Of a DNA stretch of 64,000 bases, positions 45,650 to 58,796 are shown piece by piece. Both the position numbers and the translations under genes were made by a program. Position 1 is the first letter of the stretch. Every line of letters begins with the position of its first letter. Below the pieces are notes generated by a model that did no database searches, was not told the DNA's origin, and saw only the letters and a list, made by a program, of their open reading frames with translations. The DNA is from Beverwykella pulmonaria (taxonomy: Eukaryota; Ascomycota; Dothideomycetes; Pleosporales; Melanommataceae): assembly GCA_001599595.1 (NCBI GenBank), contig BCHH01000014.1, forward strand, positions 708,355 through 772,354. The letters are read 5' to 3'.

Positions 45650-46153
45650 GGCGACAGGCTGGCTGCGTGCGAAAGCGTGAGTGGGAGGTTGACAAAGACG
45701 CAGTAGAGGAGTCAGTGGATGGGGGAAGGCTGGCGTTTTATGCAAAGTCGTGGTGGTGATGGTGGGGATTGCTCGGAAAAATTCTATTATTCTGTTGCCG
45801 TGGCACTAGCCGCCCACGTGACAGCTCCCAGCCCAAAGCAGCCATGCACGGGCGCCAGAGAGAGATATCACCGCCCGAGGCAGAAAGATTTTCGCAACAC
45901 ACTTTGGCAACGACAGGACGCAGAACACGCTGCTGCTGTTGGCTCTGGCATGGATTGTCGTCTGCGCTGTCGTGATACTACTACAAGTGTCTAACGTGTT
46001 TAGACTGCCCGTAGAACAAGCTCGAATCTTCGCGATCTCTCCTCTTCGTTCGATCGAACCACGCGGCACGGCACGGTACTCAAGAGGAAGATATAATAAT
46101 GGGACATTCCTCGGCCAGCCTTTGATCTTTAAGCCACTGAACACGTTGTCATC
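45650..46153. promoter_or_regulatory. Divergent promoter of eEF1B-beta and Hsp78
   Basis: A heat-shock-element-like array starts at 46024: GAA-TC-TTC-GC-GAT (46024-46036), with a perfect inverted GAAnnTTC pair and a third, imperfect unit. It is 120-130 bp upstream of the Hsp78 ATG. A looser TTC/GAA cluster follows at 46047-46060. Heat-shock-factor binding is inferred. Confidence 0.4.
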
Positions 46154-48523
46154 ATGCTGACCAGCAGAGCACGCATTGCCGCAAGGCGCATCAGCCCGAA
46201 AGAGCTGCCTCGATCACTCCTAGCCCGACCCTTCCCCTTCCACAGTGCCTACGCCTTTCGAGCGAGCCCTTCGACTAACCTCCTGCGTCCCACTTCTGCC
46301 ATTCGAACCTACGCCAATGGACGCCCGCAGCCTCCAGGTGGCACGCATCGCATGAACCTGGGTGGCGAGCCCGAGAAACCAGCCTTGGAACAATATGGAG
46401 TTGACCTGACTGCGAGAGCGAGGGATGGGAAGCTCGACCCCGTCATTGGGAGAGATTCTGAGATACACCGCACGATACAGATATTGTCGCGGAGGACCAA
46501 GAACAACCCTGTCCTTATTGGCGCAGCAGGTACGGGCAAGACCGCGATTATCGAGGGTCTTGCTCAGCGCATCGTCACCGGAGACGTCCCCGAGTCGATT
46601 AAAGAGAAGCGTGTCATTTCACTTGATCTCGGCCAGCTGATTGCTGGAGCAAAATTCCGCGGTGACTTTGAAGAGCGCCTGAAGAAGGTGTTGAAGGAGA
46701 CCGAGGAGGCGAAAGGCGGAGTGATATTATTTGTGGACGAGCTCCACACGTTGCTTGGACTCGGAAAAGCCGAGGGCAGCATAGACGCAAGCAATCTGCT
46801 AAAGCCAATGCTGGCTCGCGGAGAGTTGCAATGCTGTGGCGCCACTACCTTGAACGAATATAGGCTCATCGAGAAAGATGTTGCTCTTGCTCGGAGGTTT
46901 CAGCCAATTCAAGTGGGAGAACCGAGCGTAACGGACACTATCTCCATTCTACGAGGCATCAAGGAGCGGTATGAAGTACATCATGGCGTTCGAATCACGG
47001 ATGGAGCTTTGGTCGCCGCCGCGACCTATAGCAACAGATATATTAGCGACCGCTTCCTGCCCGACAAGGCGATCGATCTAGTTGACGAAGCTGCCAGCGC
47101 CTTGCGACTACAGCAAGAAAGCAAGCCTGACGCCATCCAGGAGCTAGACCGTCAAATCATGACCATCCAGATCGAGCTCGAATCCCTGCGAAAGGAAACG
47201 GACATTGCCAGTAAAGAAAGGCGAGAAAAACTCGAGCAAACTCTAAAAACAAAGCAGGATGAAGTCAAGGTGCTTATGGAAAAGTGGGAGAAGGAGCGTC
47301 AAGACCTTTTGGAGCTCAAGAACATCAAAGAAGAGCTGGAGAAGGCGAGAATGGAGCTAGAACAAGCGCAACGAGAAGGGAATTTTGGAAAAGCGGGAGA
47401 ATTGAGATACTCAAAGATCCCAGCGCTAGAAGAACGACTGCCCAAAGACGAAGACATAGCAAGGAGTGCTGACTCTCTCCTTCACGATTCGGTCACTGCC
47501 GACGATATTGCTCAGGTCGTTGCCAAGTCCACAGGAATACCCGTATCCAAGCTGATGCGCGGGGAGAGCGAGAAATTGATTCACATGGAGGATGCCCTAC
47601 GTCAGCACGTCAGAGGGCAAGACGAAGCACTCACGGCCGTTGCCAACGCAATACGAATGCAACGAGCGGGTCTATCAGGCGACAACCGACCCATTGCTTC
47701 TTTCATGATGCTTGGCCCCACAGGTGTAGGCAAGACAGAAGTTTGCAAGCGTCTTGCCGAATTCTTGTTCTCGTCCCCCCAAGCTGTCATTCGCTTTGAC
47801 ATGTCCGAGTTTTCAGAGAAGCACACAGTCTCCAGACTTATCGGCAGCCCAGCTGGATACGTAGGGTACGAAGATTCTGGCCAACTCACAGAAGCCATCC
47901 GACGGAAGCCCTATGCCGTTCTCCTCTTGGACGAATGGGAGAAAGCGCATAAGGACATTTCATCGCTTCTTCTTCAGGTCCTTGACGAAGGCTTTCTTAC
48001 AGATGCCCAGGGCCATCGCGTTGATTTCCGGAACACCATCATTGTTCTCACGTCGAATCTTGGAGCTCATGTCATTCTTGGAGATGAGGCAGTACACCAC
48101 GGGGCTGAAGAATCGAGCGAGATATCACCAGACGTCCGCAACGCTGTTATGGATATAGTTTCCGATTCGTACGCTCCCGAGTTCCTAAATCGCATTGACG
48201 AATTCATCATCTTTCGCCGCCTCTCTCGCGAGGCGCTAAGAGATATTGTAGACATTAGATTACGTGAGCTGCAGGAGAGGCTGGACGACCGCAGAATCAC
48301 TCTTGAGGTAACAGACGATGCGAAGCAGTGGTTATGCGACAAGGGCTACGACCCGCGTTTTGGCGCCCGACCCTTAAATAGACTGATATCGAGGGAGATC
48401 GGAAATGGCCTTGCAGATAAAATAATCAGGGGAGAGATCAAAGGAGGCGATGTGGCCAGGGCGACTATCAAAGCAGACGGTGGTGGTCTCGATCTTTTCA
48501 GGGCCACCGAAACGAGCTCGTAA
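46154..48523 (+). CDS. HSP78: Mitochondrial disaggregase Hsp78 (ClpB/Hsp100)
   Basis: A single exon of 789 codons. The N-terminus is Arg/Ser-rich and free of acidic residues up to about residue 15, as in a mitochondrial presequence. There is no ClpB N-domain: the conserved part starts at [23 protein letters not shown]1 has Walker A G-A-A-G-T-G-K-T (about 123-130) and Walker [11 protein letters not shown] coiled-coil middle domain covers about 330-450. AAA2 has G-P-T-G-V-G-K-T (about 521-528) and [10 protein letters not shown], with sensor and D2-small parts to the end ([10 protein letters not shown]). The usual second Walker B is D-E-I/V-E-K; here it is D-E-W-E-K. With mitochondrial Hsp70 it resolves aggregates in the matrix. 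The gene looks intact. Confidence 0.94.
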   Translation: MLTSRARIAARRISPKELPRSLLARPFPFHSAYAFRASPSTNLLRPTSAIRTYANGRPQPPGGTHRMNLGGEPEKPALEQYGVDLTARARDGKLDPVIGRDSEIHRTIQILSRRTKNNPVLIGAAGTGKTAIIEGLAQRIVTGDVPESIKEKRVISLDLGQLIAGAKFRGDFEERLKKVLKETEEAKGGVILFVDELHTLLGLGKAEGSIDASNLLKPMLARGELQCCGATTLNEYRLIEKDVALARRFQPIQVGEPSVTDTISILRGIKERYEVHHGVRITDGALVAAATYSNRYISDRFLPDKAIDLVDEAASALRLQQESKPDAIQELDRQIMTIQIELESLRKETDIASKERREKLEQTLKTKQDEVKVLMEKWEKERQDLLELKNIKEELEKARMELEQAQREGNFGKAGELRYSKIPALEERLPKDEDIARSADSLLHDSVTADDIAQVVAKSTGIPVSKLMRGESEKLIHMEDALRQHVRGQDEALTAVANAIRMQRAGLSGDNRPIASFMMLGPTGVGKTEVCKRLAEFLFSSPQAVIRFDMSEFSEKHTVSRLIGSPAGYVGYEDSGQLTEAIRRKPYAVLLLDEWEKAHKDISSLLLQVLDEGFLTDAQGHRVDFRNTIIVLTSNLGAHVILGDEAVHHGAEESSEISPDVRNAVMDIVSDSYAPEFLNRIDEFIIFRRLSREALRDIVDIRLRELQERLDDRRITLEVTDDAKQWLCDKGYDPRFGARPLNRLISREIGNGLADKIIRGEIKGGDVARATIKADGGGLDLFRATETSS

Positions 48524-49132
48524 AAATGTTCATGTCATCTGCTACGTGTTCTCACTTCCAAGGAGAATAGTAGGAGTCTGTCCAGAGGATCTCTAGGAGT
48601 GTGTAAAACCGCTGCTGGCAGATACAGTAGGGTTTATGAAGTGGTCGCAATCGTGCTGTCTTTTGCTTGTATCTCTCTCTCCTCAGGGTTCTCAATGACG
48701 ACATGTCTGTATAATAGATTTTCTCCGCTTGTACCTGCCACTGTACAATATGCTAGGTTAGATCGGTTGGTACTCTCTTCTCCAAAAGTTCTGTATAGAA
48801 TGTAAAATTCACATTCTGCTTTCTGTGCTTCTCTTCCCTCTGATTTTCGTCTAAATCTGTGGTCTGAGCGTTTGACATAGTTTCTGAGAGGTAGGCAAGG
48901 GTCCTTTTTCCATCCGTGTTACTCTGGCGGGAGGGCTGTCAGCTTGATAATGCGTTGCGAGGCACCACTGTATTTGCCGACCTCTTTATCTTATTCCGGC
49001 ATAATAGGTCTTCAGCGGGACTTGGGAAAGGGAGTCTTAAGGTCGAGGAACGGGGAAGGGCGCCATTGCCCCTTCCTCTTTCCGGTCCAACAAACTTTCA
49101 CAACACTCAACATCGGCCGTGACCGCTCACCT
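48524..49132. other. Spacer before the MSH5 remnant
   Basis: Hsp78 3' flank and then sequence that may include the upstream region or first codons of the decayed MSH5 gene. No independent gene seen. Confidence 0.35.
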
Positions 49133-52100
49133 AGCTCACACCCCTTTGCCAGCTTCTTTGGGCCTTCTCCCTCGAAGCAGCTGCTCTAACGATAATAACA
49201 ACACCGACAACGCACTCAATGAAGTCATCATGGCAGTCAACCTACGGGAACGCACAGCGGTGGGATGTTGCTACTACGTCGCCAGGGACGAAAAACTTAC
49301 TTCATGGAAGACGTCAAAATAGGCAGTGTCGAGATAGTGGATGCTTCTACGTTCTGTCATTATATTAACAATTCCATGCCCAATCATAGTTATTAGTGCG
49401 GGTCTACATAGAGCCAACTGTCATTCTCATGTCGACCAATATCGACGACGTTGTTATCGATAAGTTTGATGCAGAAGTTCGAAGTAGAGCGTCTGATAAT
49501 TGCCACAGTAAGTTGAACTTATACGATGTCCTTCCAAATCTGACAAAAACCAGATCGCCTGCTTTCATTGCGTGAGGCTTACCCTTCATCTGGGTTCAAC
49601 TTCGAGGTGACGAAGAGCAAACTGATAAATCTTAACCTTGCGGACGATAATGGTCCTCGGGTCTCTTTTGTCGTTCCTGGCGATGTTGTTGAAAATTTTG
49701 ACAGTGGTGGAATTGCTACGGGCCGACAAGGGCAGTTGCTCCGCCTTGCAGAGTGGGTTTGACATGGAAAGTTGTTTGACGGTAAGACGATGACATTGGA
49801 TGCGCGGGGGCACTTCTATCTTACCTGCAACGAAGACGTGCGGCTATCTATTTGCCTGGGGACGAAGCTGCTCATATTATGTTCCGCGTATATAACGCTC
49901 GAAATGTTCAACCTCCGTAATACAATGTATACCCATGTTTCTGGATTGTCTGCTCGTATCTTCGACGTTGACCTATTTCTAGGCTCATCAATTCAGACAC
50001 ACTCAACTGCTTGCAACTTCTCGATGCAGAATCTCATCCACAATCTCACAACCAGGGGCCAACGAATATTGTGTCCGGGTCCAAAGAAGGACTCTCGGTA
50101 TACGGCTTATTTCACCACCTTGCACGGACGCCGCAAGGAAGGATTCGACTACGCCAGTACTTTCTTCGGCCCAGCCTAAATCTCGAAGTCATCAACGAGC
50201 GTCTTGACACCATCAGTACGTTCCTTCGCCCGTAGAATGCATCGACGTTAGACATCATAGTCAAAAACCTTCAATATGTAAAGAAATACGTCAGATCATG
50301 AAGAAAGGTGTCAGTGTTGGTGCAGGTAGAAATGGCAGAGTGTCGAAAGGTATCTGGGCGAATATTCGATAGGTTTGTTGATTGCTTGCCTCGCGTATGA
50401 TGGATATGTTATATTCATATAGTTGCTCCCAATTCGCTTTTCACGCCCTGCACATCCAAAATAGCATTAAAGAGGTGAATGATGGAGAGGACTTAACCAT
50501 CAGAAACAAAGTACATCGATCTTCCAAGATGCTGAGGTTCACATTATAAACTTAACCATCACCATAGGCTAACTTGTCAGTATTCAAAACGTTCGAAGAC
50601 TTTCATCTAGCTCAAGTTGGTACACATATAAGCGACATAATAGGTGCCCTCGTCATTCTCAATTTCTATGTCTATAACTGACCCGACTAAGTCGACTTCG
50701 GCACGTCCTCTGAAAGCCTCTAACGTTCATCCGACCGGGTGTTACGAAGAGCTGGATCATATGAAACAAATTTTTGATAGTTTGGGTGACTTTCTTAGTG
50801 AGGTCGCGCGGAAACTGTCAGAGCATATGCCTTCCGATCTCCGACACTCTCTCAACGTCGTTTATTTTCCGCAGATTGGATTCTTTACGGCTGTTACTAT
50901 CGATCCTACGACGCGTGGAGCAGTGTACGAAGGAGGGTTTGAAAACCCGTGGGAACGAATGCTTTGTATAGAGTATGCTGCACCTGCTTTAATTATCTTC
51001 AATTTGAGTACGGCTGACGTGAAAAGAGAACAGATGTAATTCAAGACTACTTGAAACCCACGAAATGGATGATTATTTCGGTGATTTGTACAGTTGTATC
51101 TCAGACCGCAAGATTGAGGTTAGCCATGAGCTTGCACAGTATGTGCTTGAATACAAAGTATATTAATAACCGCCTCAGACATTTGTGGAGAGCTTGACAG
51201 GTCAGCTTCTTATATTTGATCTAACTTGGACTGCGACTGACGAACATAGTCTTTTTGCCTTAGCACAGGGTGCTAAGCTCTACAAGCTCTGTCGGCCTTG
51301 AATGACGCGAGACAATGTTATTCATATCAAAGCTGGCCGGCAAGTTTATCCGCCTTTTTTGTTTATACTCCCGTCTTATAGGAATTCTAGGCACATCTTT
51401 CAGGAGTCCACGGTTCCATCGTTTGTGGCAAATGATATGTTTCTTGCTGGTGGCCCAGGAGATGATTTCCTATCTTGTGAGCGCGATCATGCGATTGAGA
51501 ATCTCGGAAGACACAGAACGAGCTCTTCCAATTGGCAAATATCCGCTCATAAAGATTATTCAAGTATGTAGATGCTGACGGAGCCGAACTTCTCCGGGAA
51601 GAGCGTGTGTTTGAAGCAAGTGATGTTGATCGTCTTCATGGCCCATATCGGAAGCTTCGTCTCTACAGACAGCGCAAGAGTTGGTTTGACTGTCAAGATT
51701 CTCTCCAGAGTTACGACGCGGGAGACGGTCTCACGAAACCAGTGCGCCTTTATGATTGACCTTCAGCAAATCTCACTAGCTTTAAGTCTAGCTACACGAA
51801 GAAGCCTGTTGGTAATTGATGAGTTTGGGAAGGGCACTGACTCCAGTGATGGAGTGGGGCTGGCTTGCGCAGTATTTGAGCATCTCCTTAGCCTGGGCAC
51901 AGAGTGCCCGAAAGTAGTGGCGGCGAGTCACTTTCACGGTATGATCCTGTCCGAAGCATGTTGGTCTGAGTCTTACCCGGAAAAGAGATATTCGAAACTG
52001 GTCTTTTCAAATAAAGGCCGGGGCTTGCGTTTGGGCATATGGAAGTGTGGATCAACAACCAAGCTTCCGAAATTGAGGGTCAAATAACTTACTTGCACAA

Positions 52101-52440
52101 GTGGTAAGAACTCTGAAATATCCCGAAGGCTTGATTCCCGACGCATTGCAGCTGTGCTGCTATGAATGGTGTTCCGCCAGAAATCGTCAATCGAGCCGAA
52201 GAACTTATTCTCCTAGTAGCTAGAGGAGAGGATTTGGTGGCTGCATGTTCCGCCATGTCGGAGTCAGAAGCTACAGAGCTTGAAGAAGCGGTGAGTTTTG
52301 CTGTCTGATCTCAACCTCTGATCCCCTCTAATGCAATGCAAGGCACAAATCGCGCGGGAATTCTTAAAGGCGGACGTTTACAAGGACCCCCTAGGAACCT
52401 ACTAGGCAACATTTTGACAATATCGACAACTGCAAGCTCG
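49133..52440 (+). pseudogene. MSH5: Decayed MSH5 (meiotic MutS homologue)
   Basis: Msh5-like sequence is spread over about 3.3 kb in all three frames. Pieces in order: A-L-N-E-V-I-M-A-V (about 49211); C-Y-Y-V-A-R-D-E-K-L (frame lost about 49298 by an apparent 1-bp deletion); G-P-R-V-S-F-V-V-P-G-D (about 49652); Y-G-L-F-H-H-L-A-R-T-P-Q-G (about 50110) ending at TAG 50233-50235; R-V-S-K-G-I-W-A-N-I-R then TAG at 50370-50372; F-H-A-L-H-I-Q-N-S-I (about 50429); V-V-Y-F-P-Q-I-G-F-F (about 50850); K-L-Y-K-L-C-R-P then TGA 51299-51301; the MutS ATPase part from 51572 with F-S-G-K-S and L-L-V-I-D-E-F-G-K-G-T; last fragment [12 protein letters not shown] to about 52440. In the ATPase the first Walker A glycine codon is GAG (E-P-N-F-S-G-K-S). 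Msh5 with Msh4 stabilises crossover intermediates in meiosis. Introns cannot explain the lesions, so no working product is likely. Confidence 0.85.
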
Positions 52441-55400
52441 CCCCCCTAGATATCAGAAATAAAGAGCATGCTCTTGAAGACCGGTATCTTCAGCTCGCTC
52501 CTATAGCTATCCTTGATCCACCTCAATCGCACTCCATCTTTGCCCTTCAACAGGCAATCACCTGTGGCGAATGCAGAACGAGTATTACTAGACAACTCTC
52601 GCCAGTTATCAATCATCATTCTCATCCCATGTTTCAACAAGACACTTTTTTGGAAGCCTTGGACCGTCGATGCTGTAGATTCTGGTATTCGCCCCCATCT
52701 CGGACTCCTGGGCATATTACCGCAGAGATGTTCCCGAAACTTTCTCCGTGAAAGTAGCCGTGTCATATCCCTAGTTGCTGGATCTGGTTTTGGTCTTGTT
52801 TCGCTTTCCATAAACTGTTAGTGATAGGCTGTTTTCACCGAGTGGGAACATTTTGCCTGAAGCGATATGAAACTACTCTCCGAAATCCTTTCTGAAAGCA
52901 CATGAACGCATATGTGGATTCTGGCTGGGTGACCACGCATGATTGGTCGATTGGGCTCTGGAAGGGGCCCATCATGAAGCAAGCGGAGAAAAGCAGCTGA
53001 TGTCAGCCAGTCTTTCTCATTCTAAGTGGTTCATCAACCACATAAGCTTCACATCGCATACCCTGGCCATACTCTAAATCCTTGAAGATCGTCAGCAAGT
53101 ACGTATGTTTCGAAACTAGGCTCCTTTTAATATAGACACGTGAATATTGGCACTTTAATCGCCCACTTCGGCCTCAGCCTCACTCAAAGGCCGATGTGCG
53201 GACGTCCGCTCGGAGTGCGAAACACATTCTCCGCAAGGACTGGGAAGATAAACCAAGGTCATTTTCATATATATACATAGCTTCAGTCCACATTTGCTGC
53301 GGGGTTGGAATGGGTAACTTAGATAGGTGGCTGACGTGGTAGAGTTTCAATCAGCGAGTAATCGAGATGGTAAGGACCAACCAATTCTGCGGCGAACTGC
53401 AGGTTCATAGGAAGCGGAACAAAGCTGATACATCCCACACAGATATATGGTCGACCGCCCTGCTCCTCTCAATCCCACTCCGACAACGGCACGCCGCACT
53501 GCAGCCGAACCTTTGGACGCTCTGGTCGACACTCTTGTTCAATTTCTTCACCAGCTTCGACCTACGTCATCATCGCGAGTCTACCTGCCCACATCTCCTC
53601 CACCCAGAAGATCGAGGCTGATCGTAATGGCATCCATGGGCATTGCATGCACTCGGGCCGATGAAAACAAATTGCTGCCCAGCTACTGGGTAACTGCCAT
53701 GTAGTAGCCTGCAAACAATACCCAAGGACGGATAATAAAGCTGATTGTACCCTCAATCTGTAGCACTCACCTTCTTGTCGTGCTACCTGACTGGCAGATC
53801 AGGTCACACTTAAACAGACATGGCCTGTTGCGATACGTATTGTCTTGCCTCGCTCATAGACTGACACATGCCATGGGCTCTGCTCGTATTTCGCTTTGAC
53901 TTACCTTCATCTAGTCTCGTCTGCCTCGAAATGCTCTGTCGCTGCCCACAGTAACTCAGCTTCACATTACGGGTCTCCTGTGTGCTACACCAACCGACAT
54001 TGCCTACACCTCGATTGTCGGTCTGTCTTCGGAGAGCGAAGGTGAAGGTAAGTGAGGAACCGACCCGTCGTCACTGACTCGTATCATAGTGGATACAGCC
54101 CTATCCGTTCGTTCAACGCCGATAGCAGCCCTACCCGTGAGGTGCCAGTTGGTGGCAGGTACATACGAAGAGCGAGCCATGACCCAGCGCCACCATCGAC
54201 GTGCTTGGACTTGTTGCATATTTAGGAACATCCAAACGGACCTTTCATCGACCCCATTCTTTCCACATCGGCGATGATGAAGAACGCCTTGAGGTCACAG
54301 GCCCAAGGTTGAACAGCACAGCGCACGTTTATTCTGCGCGAGGCTATGTCACTTGTTGCATCGATTGTCGGACAACTTGAAACATCGAAAACGCGACGGA
54401 GATTTTTTTCTTCTAAACTTAGCCACCGGGAACAACAGGCACGGACCGCTGTTTGGGGTCGGAGGGCTTTGCCAATTGGACAAAAATGGGGGCTCGGCTT
54501 AGCAAAAGTTGGGGCTACGGAGCTCGGAATTGCATCGCGGAAAAAGATTCATTACGGGAAAAGGAAAAAGCCACGGTCAGGATGACGAGATGTTTCAACC
54601 CATTAGTCCTGAGATGGTGGCCGAAGACACAGATGCATTGTTTACTATCGAGGGTGGAGCGATGGACAATTCGCAATCGAGTCCAACGAAATGCAAATTG
54701 AAGTGCATGTACGGCGCTGCACTCGCAAATCGACGCCGTATCGAATCGAGAAGGCGCAAAGAGCACAAGAAGAGTGCAGGAGCATTCTCTCCTACTGCAG
54801 GTATGATTGCACGCATTCTGCCGGCTTAGCCGCATCGGGCCCCAGTCTCCTCTCTCCACGAGCTTCGGATACCGAACAACACGAGGTGCGGTCCCACTTT
54901 CGTGCTCACCATCACGACTGTCCGCGGAGCCCAAACCAGAGCGTGTGCGCAGTTCGCAAGAGTCCAACTGCTGCAGTTAGGCCTATAGGAAGCACCCGAG
55001 AGGACTAGTGAAGGAGTGTAATCAATCTGTATCTCGTCACGGGACGTGCACAAGGAATTTTGCCTCCAAGAAAATGTCATCGGAGTCGATGCGCTAGTAT
55101 CTATCACCAACACCACTGCCTGTTCATTCTGCTGCGACGCAATTCTCCAGCACCTTGGAAGGGGAAATCATTGCTTCTGTCGATATCGATGCCACTTTGA
55201 TAGCAGCATGCGCTAACCTTGGACTATTACTGGTCCCCGCAATCGCCTCGTGTCACGTATCTATCCGATCCCGCAACCGTGCGCACACTGGGAACCCTTG
55301 GAGCGGCCTTTGAGTATCGATGAGGATAGGCTTGTGGGCGCACGATGATGCAGAAACGTGCTGTTGTCTACTGGGCCTACTGCACGCTGGCGGAGATTGT

Positions 55401-58400
55401 GTGTAGTGGCGGCAGGCGCATCCACTTCTTGTCAATTGGATGCGAAGTTGGATGCGACGTTGGTGGGCCGAAATCAGGGTCTGTTGAAGTTAAGGCGATC
55501 AAAGGAATCGACTTGCGCAAACACGGCTGGCAGGTCCCGGGAATGGAAGTCTTCTGTCACACTGACTACCTTTATCTGCAAATCAATTGATCTCGTGGTC
55601 CATCGCATGAATTTGTCTAACTACCTATACAGACTGGCGGGAATGTGGTGTCCATCCAAGCAAAAAATGTTACCCGAGAAGGGCGATGATCCGACTATGC
55701 ACCCTCCCGACGACAACCACGAGGAATACTATAGGCTACTTGGGGGTTCTTGCCCTCGACTCCAGTTTTCGGCCATGTCCGGGGTCCTACTCGCGGCATG
55801 CTCCCATGTTAGGTCTCACATATGGTACTCGGTCCATGGCTCTCGCGACCATTACGGTGCTGCCGTTTTCGGACAATCCAACAAAGGATCAACAGGCTCT
55901 TGTCAGAAGTAGAAAGTATCTCCAGAGGTCTGTTACTGGAACCCAGATTTGAGGTTGGCAAGTAGGGCACGCCTTACCTACTTTGAATTTGTGTGGTTGG
56001 GATAGTCGCTCGGGAGAGCAACATACTATTGATGTTCCTTCGCGATGTTGAATGTTTAGATTCAAGATTCTCAGTTCCCACCCCCACCCCCCAATTGATC
56101 TTCGAAACTGAACCGCTTCGGCTCATGTGCGTTTGTCTATCACCAGCATGTCGCCATTAGTCTCTATCTCCCGTGCTGTGCTCCGTCTGCAAGCAGGATA
56201 CTAACTGGGGAGGCGAGGTTATCATGGTGGGCGCTTCTTTGGTCGTTGGATGCAAGCCCTCGACCCAATACGGCGTGCATGCTCGCAACGAATCGCAACG
56301 CCTCCACACTGCAGGTTGTTGATCACGGGCTTGCTGCACTACTGTCCAAGTCAGCGTGGCACATATCACTGCGGCGAAGCAACATGTTTCAAAATTAAAT
56401 CGCCTAGTTGGATTGATTAAAACTCCGCCAGGAACCGTCACTCGAGATTGGACGGCCTGGCCTTGGGGTCAGGAACGCGCGAAGGCTCTTGGCGCTCAGG
56501 GATCGATATGAAGACAAATTATTTTTTTGGCTTCCATCCACGGACTCGACTCAATGTCAATCCACGGCAGTTGCGCCGATCGAAGCTTGACGAACAGCGC
56601 GACCAGCAATTGAGGAGTCCAATAACCCGTCTCGTACAAGCGATATCTAGTGTGATCAACAAGAGATGTGCGCGGGTGGAGCGGAGGAGGGGAAAGCGGT
56701 GCCGGCGATCTCACCAAAGCTTTGCCCAAGCTCGCGCCAGCGCGATGAGCTGTCATGGATAAGGAGCAGGTGGTGGTCAATTCTCGTGTTGTTAGATAAG
56801 CGGGTAATGACGATGGATTTGATGATGATGAACGACTGAGGCCGGGTCTTACTCGGGTGGTTTCCGGCGAAGCTGGCCAGAGGAGTACAATGCGGCACCG
56901 TTGAGTTGAGTTGCCCACCAAAATTGCCGCCCGCTCGCCGTGCATTGCGGGCGGAGAGGAGAGGAGAAGAGACGAGACGAGGCTTCTAGGACTCCAAGTT
57001 TCAATATTTTAGCCTGCTATTTCAGGTCCAAGCTCGGCGGCTCGGCGAAATCTCTCCGGCGCCTCCACACATTCCTTCAGCGAGGCTGAGCATCACACCA
57101 CGACAAGAAGTAAAATTGAAGGTTTCTATTCTGCCAACGGCCTGTCACAGGAATGATGAATCCCACAAGGCAGGCAACCTAGTTCCTGGTGACCATTTCT
57201 GGTCCGGGGAGACTCGCGCGAACTCCCATCCTCCCTCGGAGCATAGCAGCAACACGCCAATCAGCCTCCTGCGTGCAGCGGATGTTGGTCAGGCACGCAT
57301 CCTTTTTGGAAATATGCGAGCTTACAGACTGTACCACAATCGTGTACATTCCCGCCAGAGACCACGCCAATTAGCACTGGAGCCGATGGGCAAGACATGG
57401 AAACAGGTACCCAACCGCGCGCACAGGCAACATGAAGCTTGACGGCGGTAGAGCACAGAGGGCGGAAACGGCGTGGTCATGGGCCGCACGAGAGTCCAGT
57501 GCAGCCTCAGGAACGGAGGTACAGAGGACCAACGGTTCCAACTGCGTAGATAGAGTACGCCGCAGCCTCAGGAACGGCCCTCTGCTCGCCTTGCAGGCGA
57601 GGGCGGCGCCGGCACACACCGGCAGTCGTCGCGCCGCGGGAGGCCTTGTGTTGCGCGAGCCGCCAGTCGATCGCTATTCTTGTGGCATGGAAGACTCTGA
57701 ATCGTGAATGATACAAGTGATTATTGCCATATCGAGGCTTAGAAGGACAGCGACTGCGCCGTTTATTTTTGAACATTTGGAAGGAGGGGGCCCAAAGTGG
57801 CAGTCAGCGCTAGGGCTGGCGAATCACAGGCTGGGGACTGGAGGGAAGGTGACCGAAAGAGATGGGCTGACTAACGGGCTGCTGGCATTGCACAATTTGT
57901 CTGACGCTCAGCACGAAGATACCAGAAGAGATGAAGGGAGGAGGGGAAGGGGGCAGAAAGCCCACCGTTGGGAGAGGGTTCCAGCATCCCGAGCGAGCGG
58001 ACGCCCATCCTACCTCCCTCGTGGATGGGCAATCTACCTCACGCAGCCGGCTATAGTGATGCTACCTCTCGTGAAAGTAGGTCGGACACTAGGTACAGTG
58101 AGGGCATGAATACATGTTCTTGGTAATTGCTTGCTTCCACCAGTGCGGCACCACGCTGCTGCGGTCAGTTTGGGGTGGGTATGATACTCGCGCAGCAAAA
58201 ATAACAGTACCTGTTCTGGCACGCAGGATCGACAGTCGTGAACAAGCGCATCCTGCCATCTCTATGTGTGTCTCTCTCTGGGCAGGACCCCGATAAGATC
58301 GCCGCACACACCAGCCTGTACGCCCCGCGCCTCGCCGTCACAACCGCACGCAGCCCGTTGCAGGCAGTGAGGGCTCGCGCTGGCTCACGGTCGCTCATGT

Positions 58401-58708
58401 TGACTGCCTTAGAGCCCACCTCGAGCTGCAGGCCGGCACGCCTGCGCTAGGCCGTATGGAGCATGTCAATTGTCCTGTAAGATGCCCTCAGCCCCCGCAC
58501 CCTGGTCGTCACAGAGAGCCAACAGCGCAAGTCGTGCAGCCAGCCCGGTCCCTGCACGCGCCAGGGTAACCCAGGGTGGCCAGGGTGAGATGCACCCCCA
58601 AGCGTCAGCTTGACGCCCACCGGCGAACCCTGGATCTCTTCCAGATCGATGCCCACCTGGTCCTAGCACACCCCAGCTCCCTTGCTTGCGCCCTCGTCGT
58701 CCTCACCC
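52441..58708. other. Gene-poor stretch with scattered ORF fragments
   Basis: About 6.3 kb without a supportable gene. Short open pieces occur (53447-53704, 54509-54829, 55358-55912, 55686-55952 on plus; 52446-52811, 56496-56945 on minus). Some look coding in composition (for example A-L-V-D-T-L-V-Q-F-L-H-Q-L near 53520 and A-L-A-T-I-T-V-L-P-F-S-D-N near 55850), yet they break off at stops or shifts and match no family I can name. A 16-bp direct repeat GCAGCCTCAGGAACGG is at 57501 and 57562. I read the part from 53.4 to 56 kb as possible remains of one or more dead genes. Confidence 0.4.
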
Positions 58709-58717
58709 ATATATAAC
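58709..58717 (+). promoter_or_regulatory. TATA box of the AflR-like gene
   Basis: The sequence ATATATAAC lies about 85 nt upstream of the ATG at 58797. A second AT run (58781-58790) is too close to the start to serve as a TATA box. Confidence 0.45.
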
Positions 58718-58796
58718 AGTCGTCTCCGGCCAGCCTCCCAGATCCTCATCTCAAGGTTGCAGGTTGCTCAATCATACGGAATATATATACTACACC

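Noticed and set aside
52446..52811. 121-codon minus-strand frame after MSH5
   Set aside because: No homology seen; it is antisense to a stretch that may continue the decayed region.
55358..55912. 184-codon open frame on the plus strand
   Set aside because: Composition (Cys, Arg, Ser-rich) is not gene-like and a competing frame at 55686-55952 looks more coding; kept only as possible debris.
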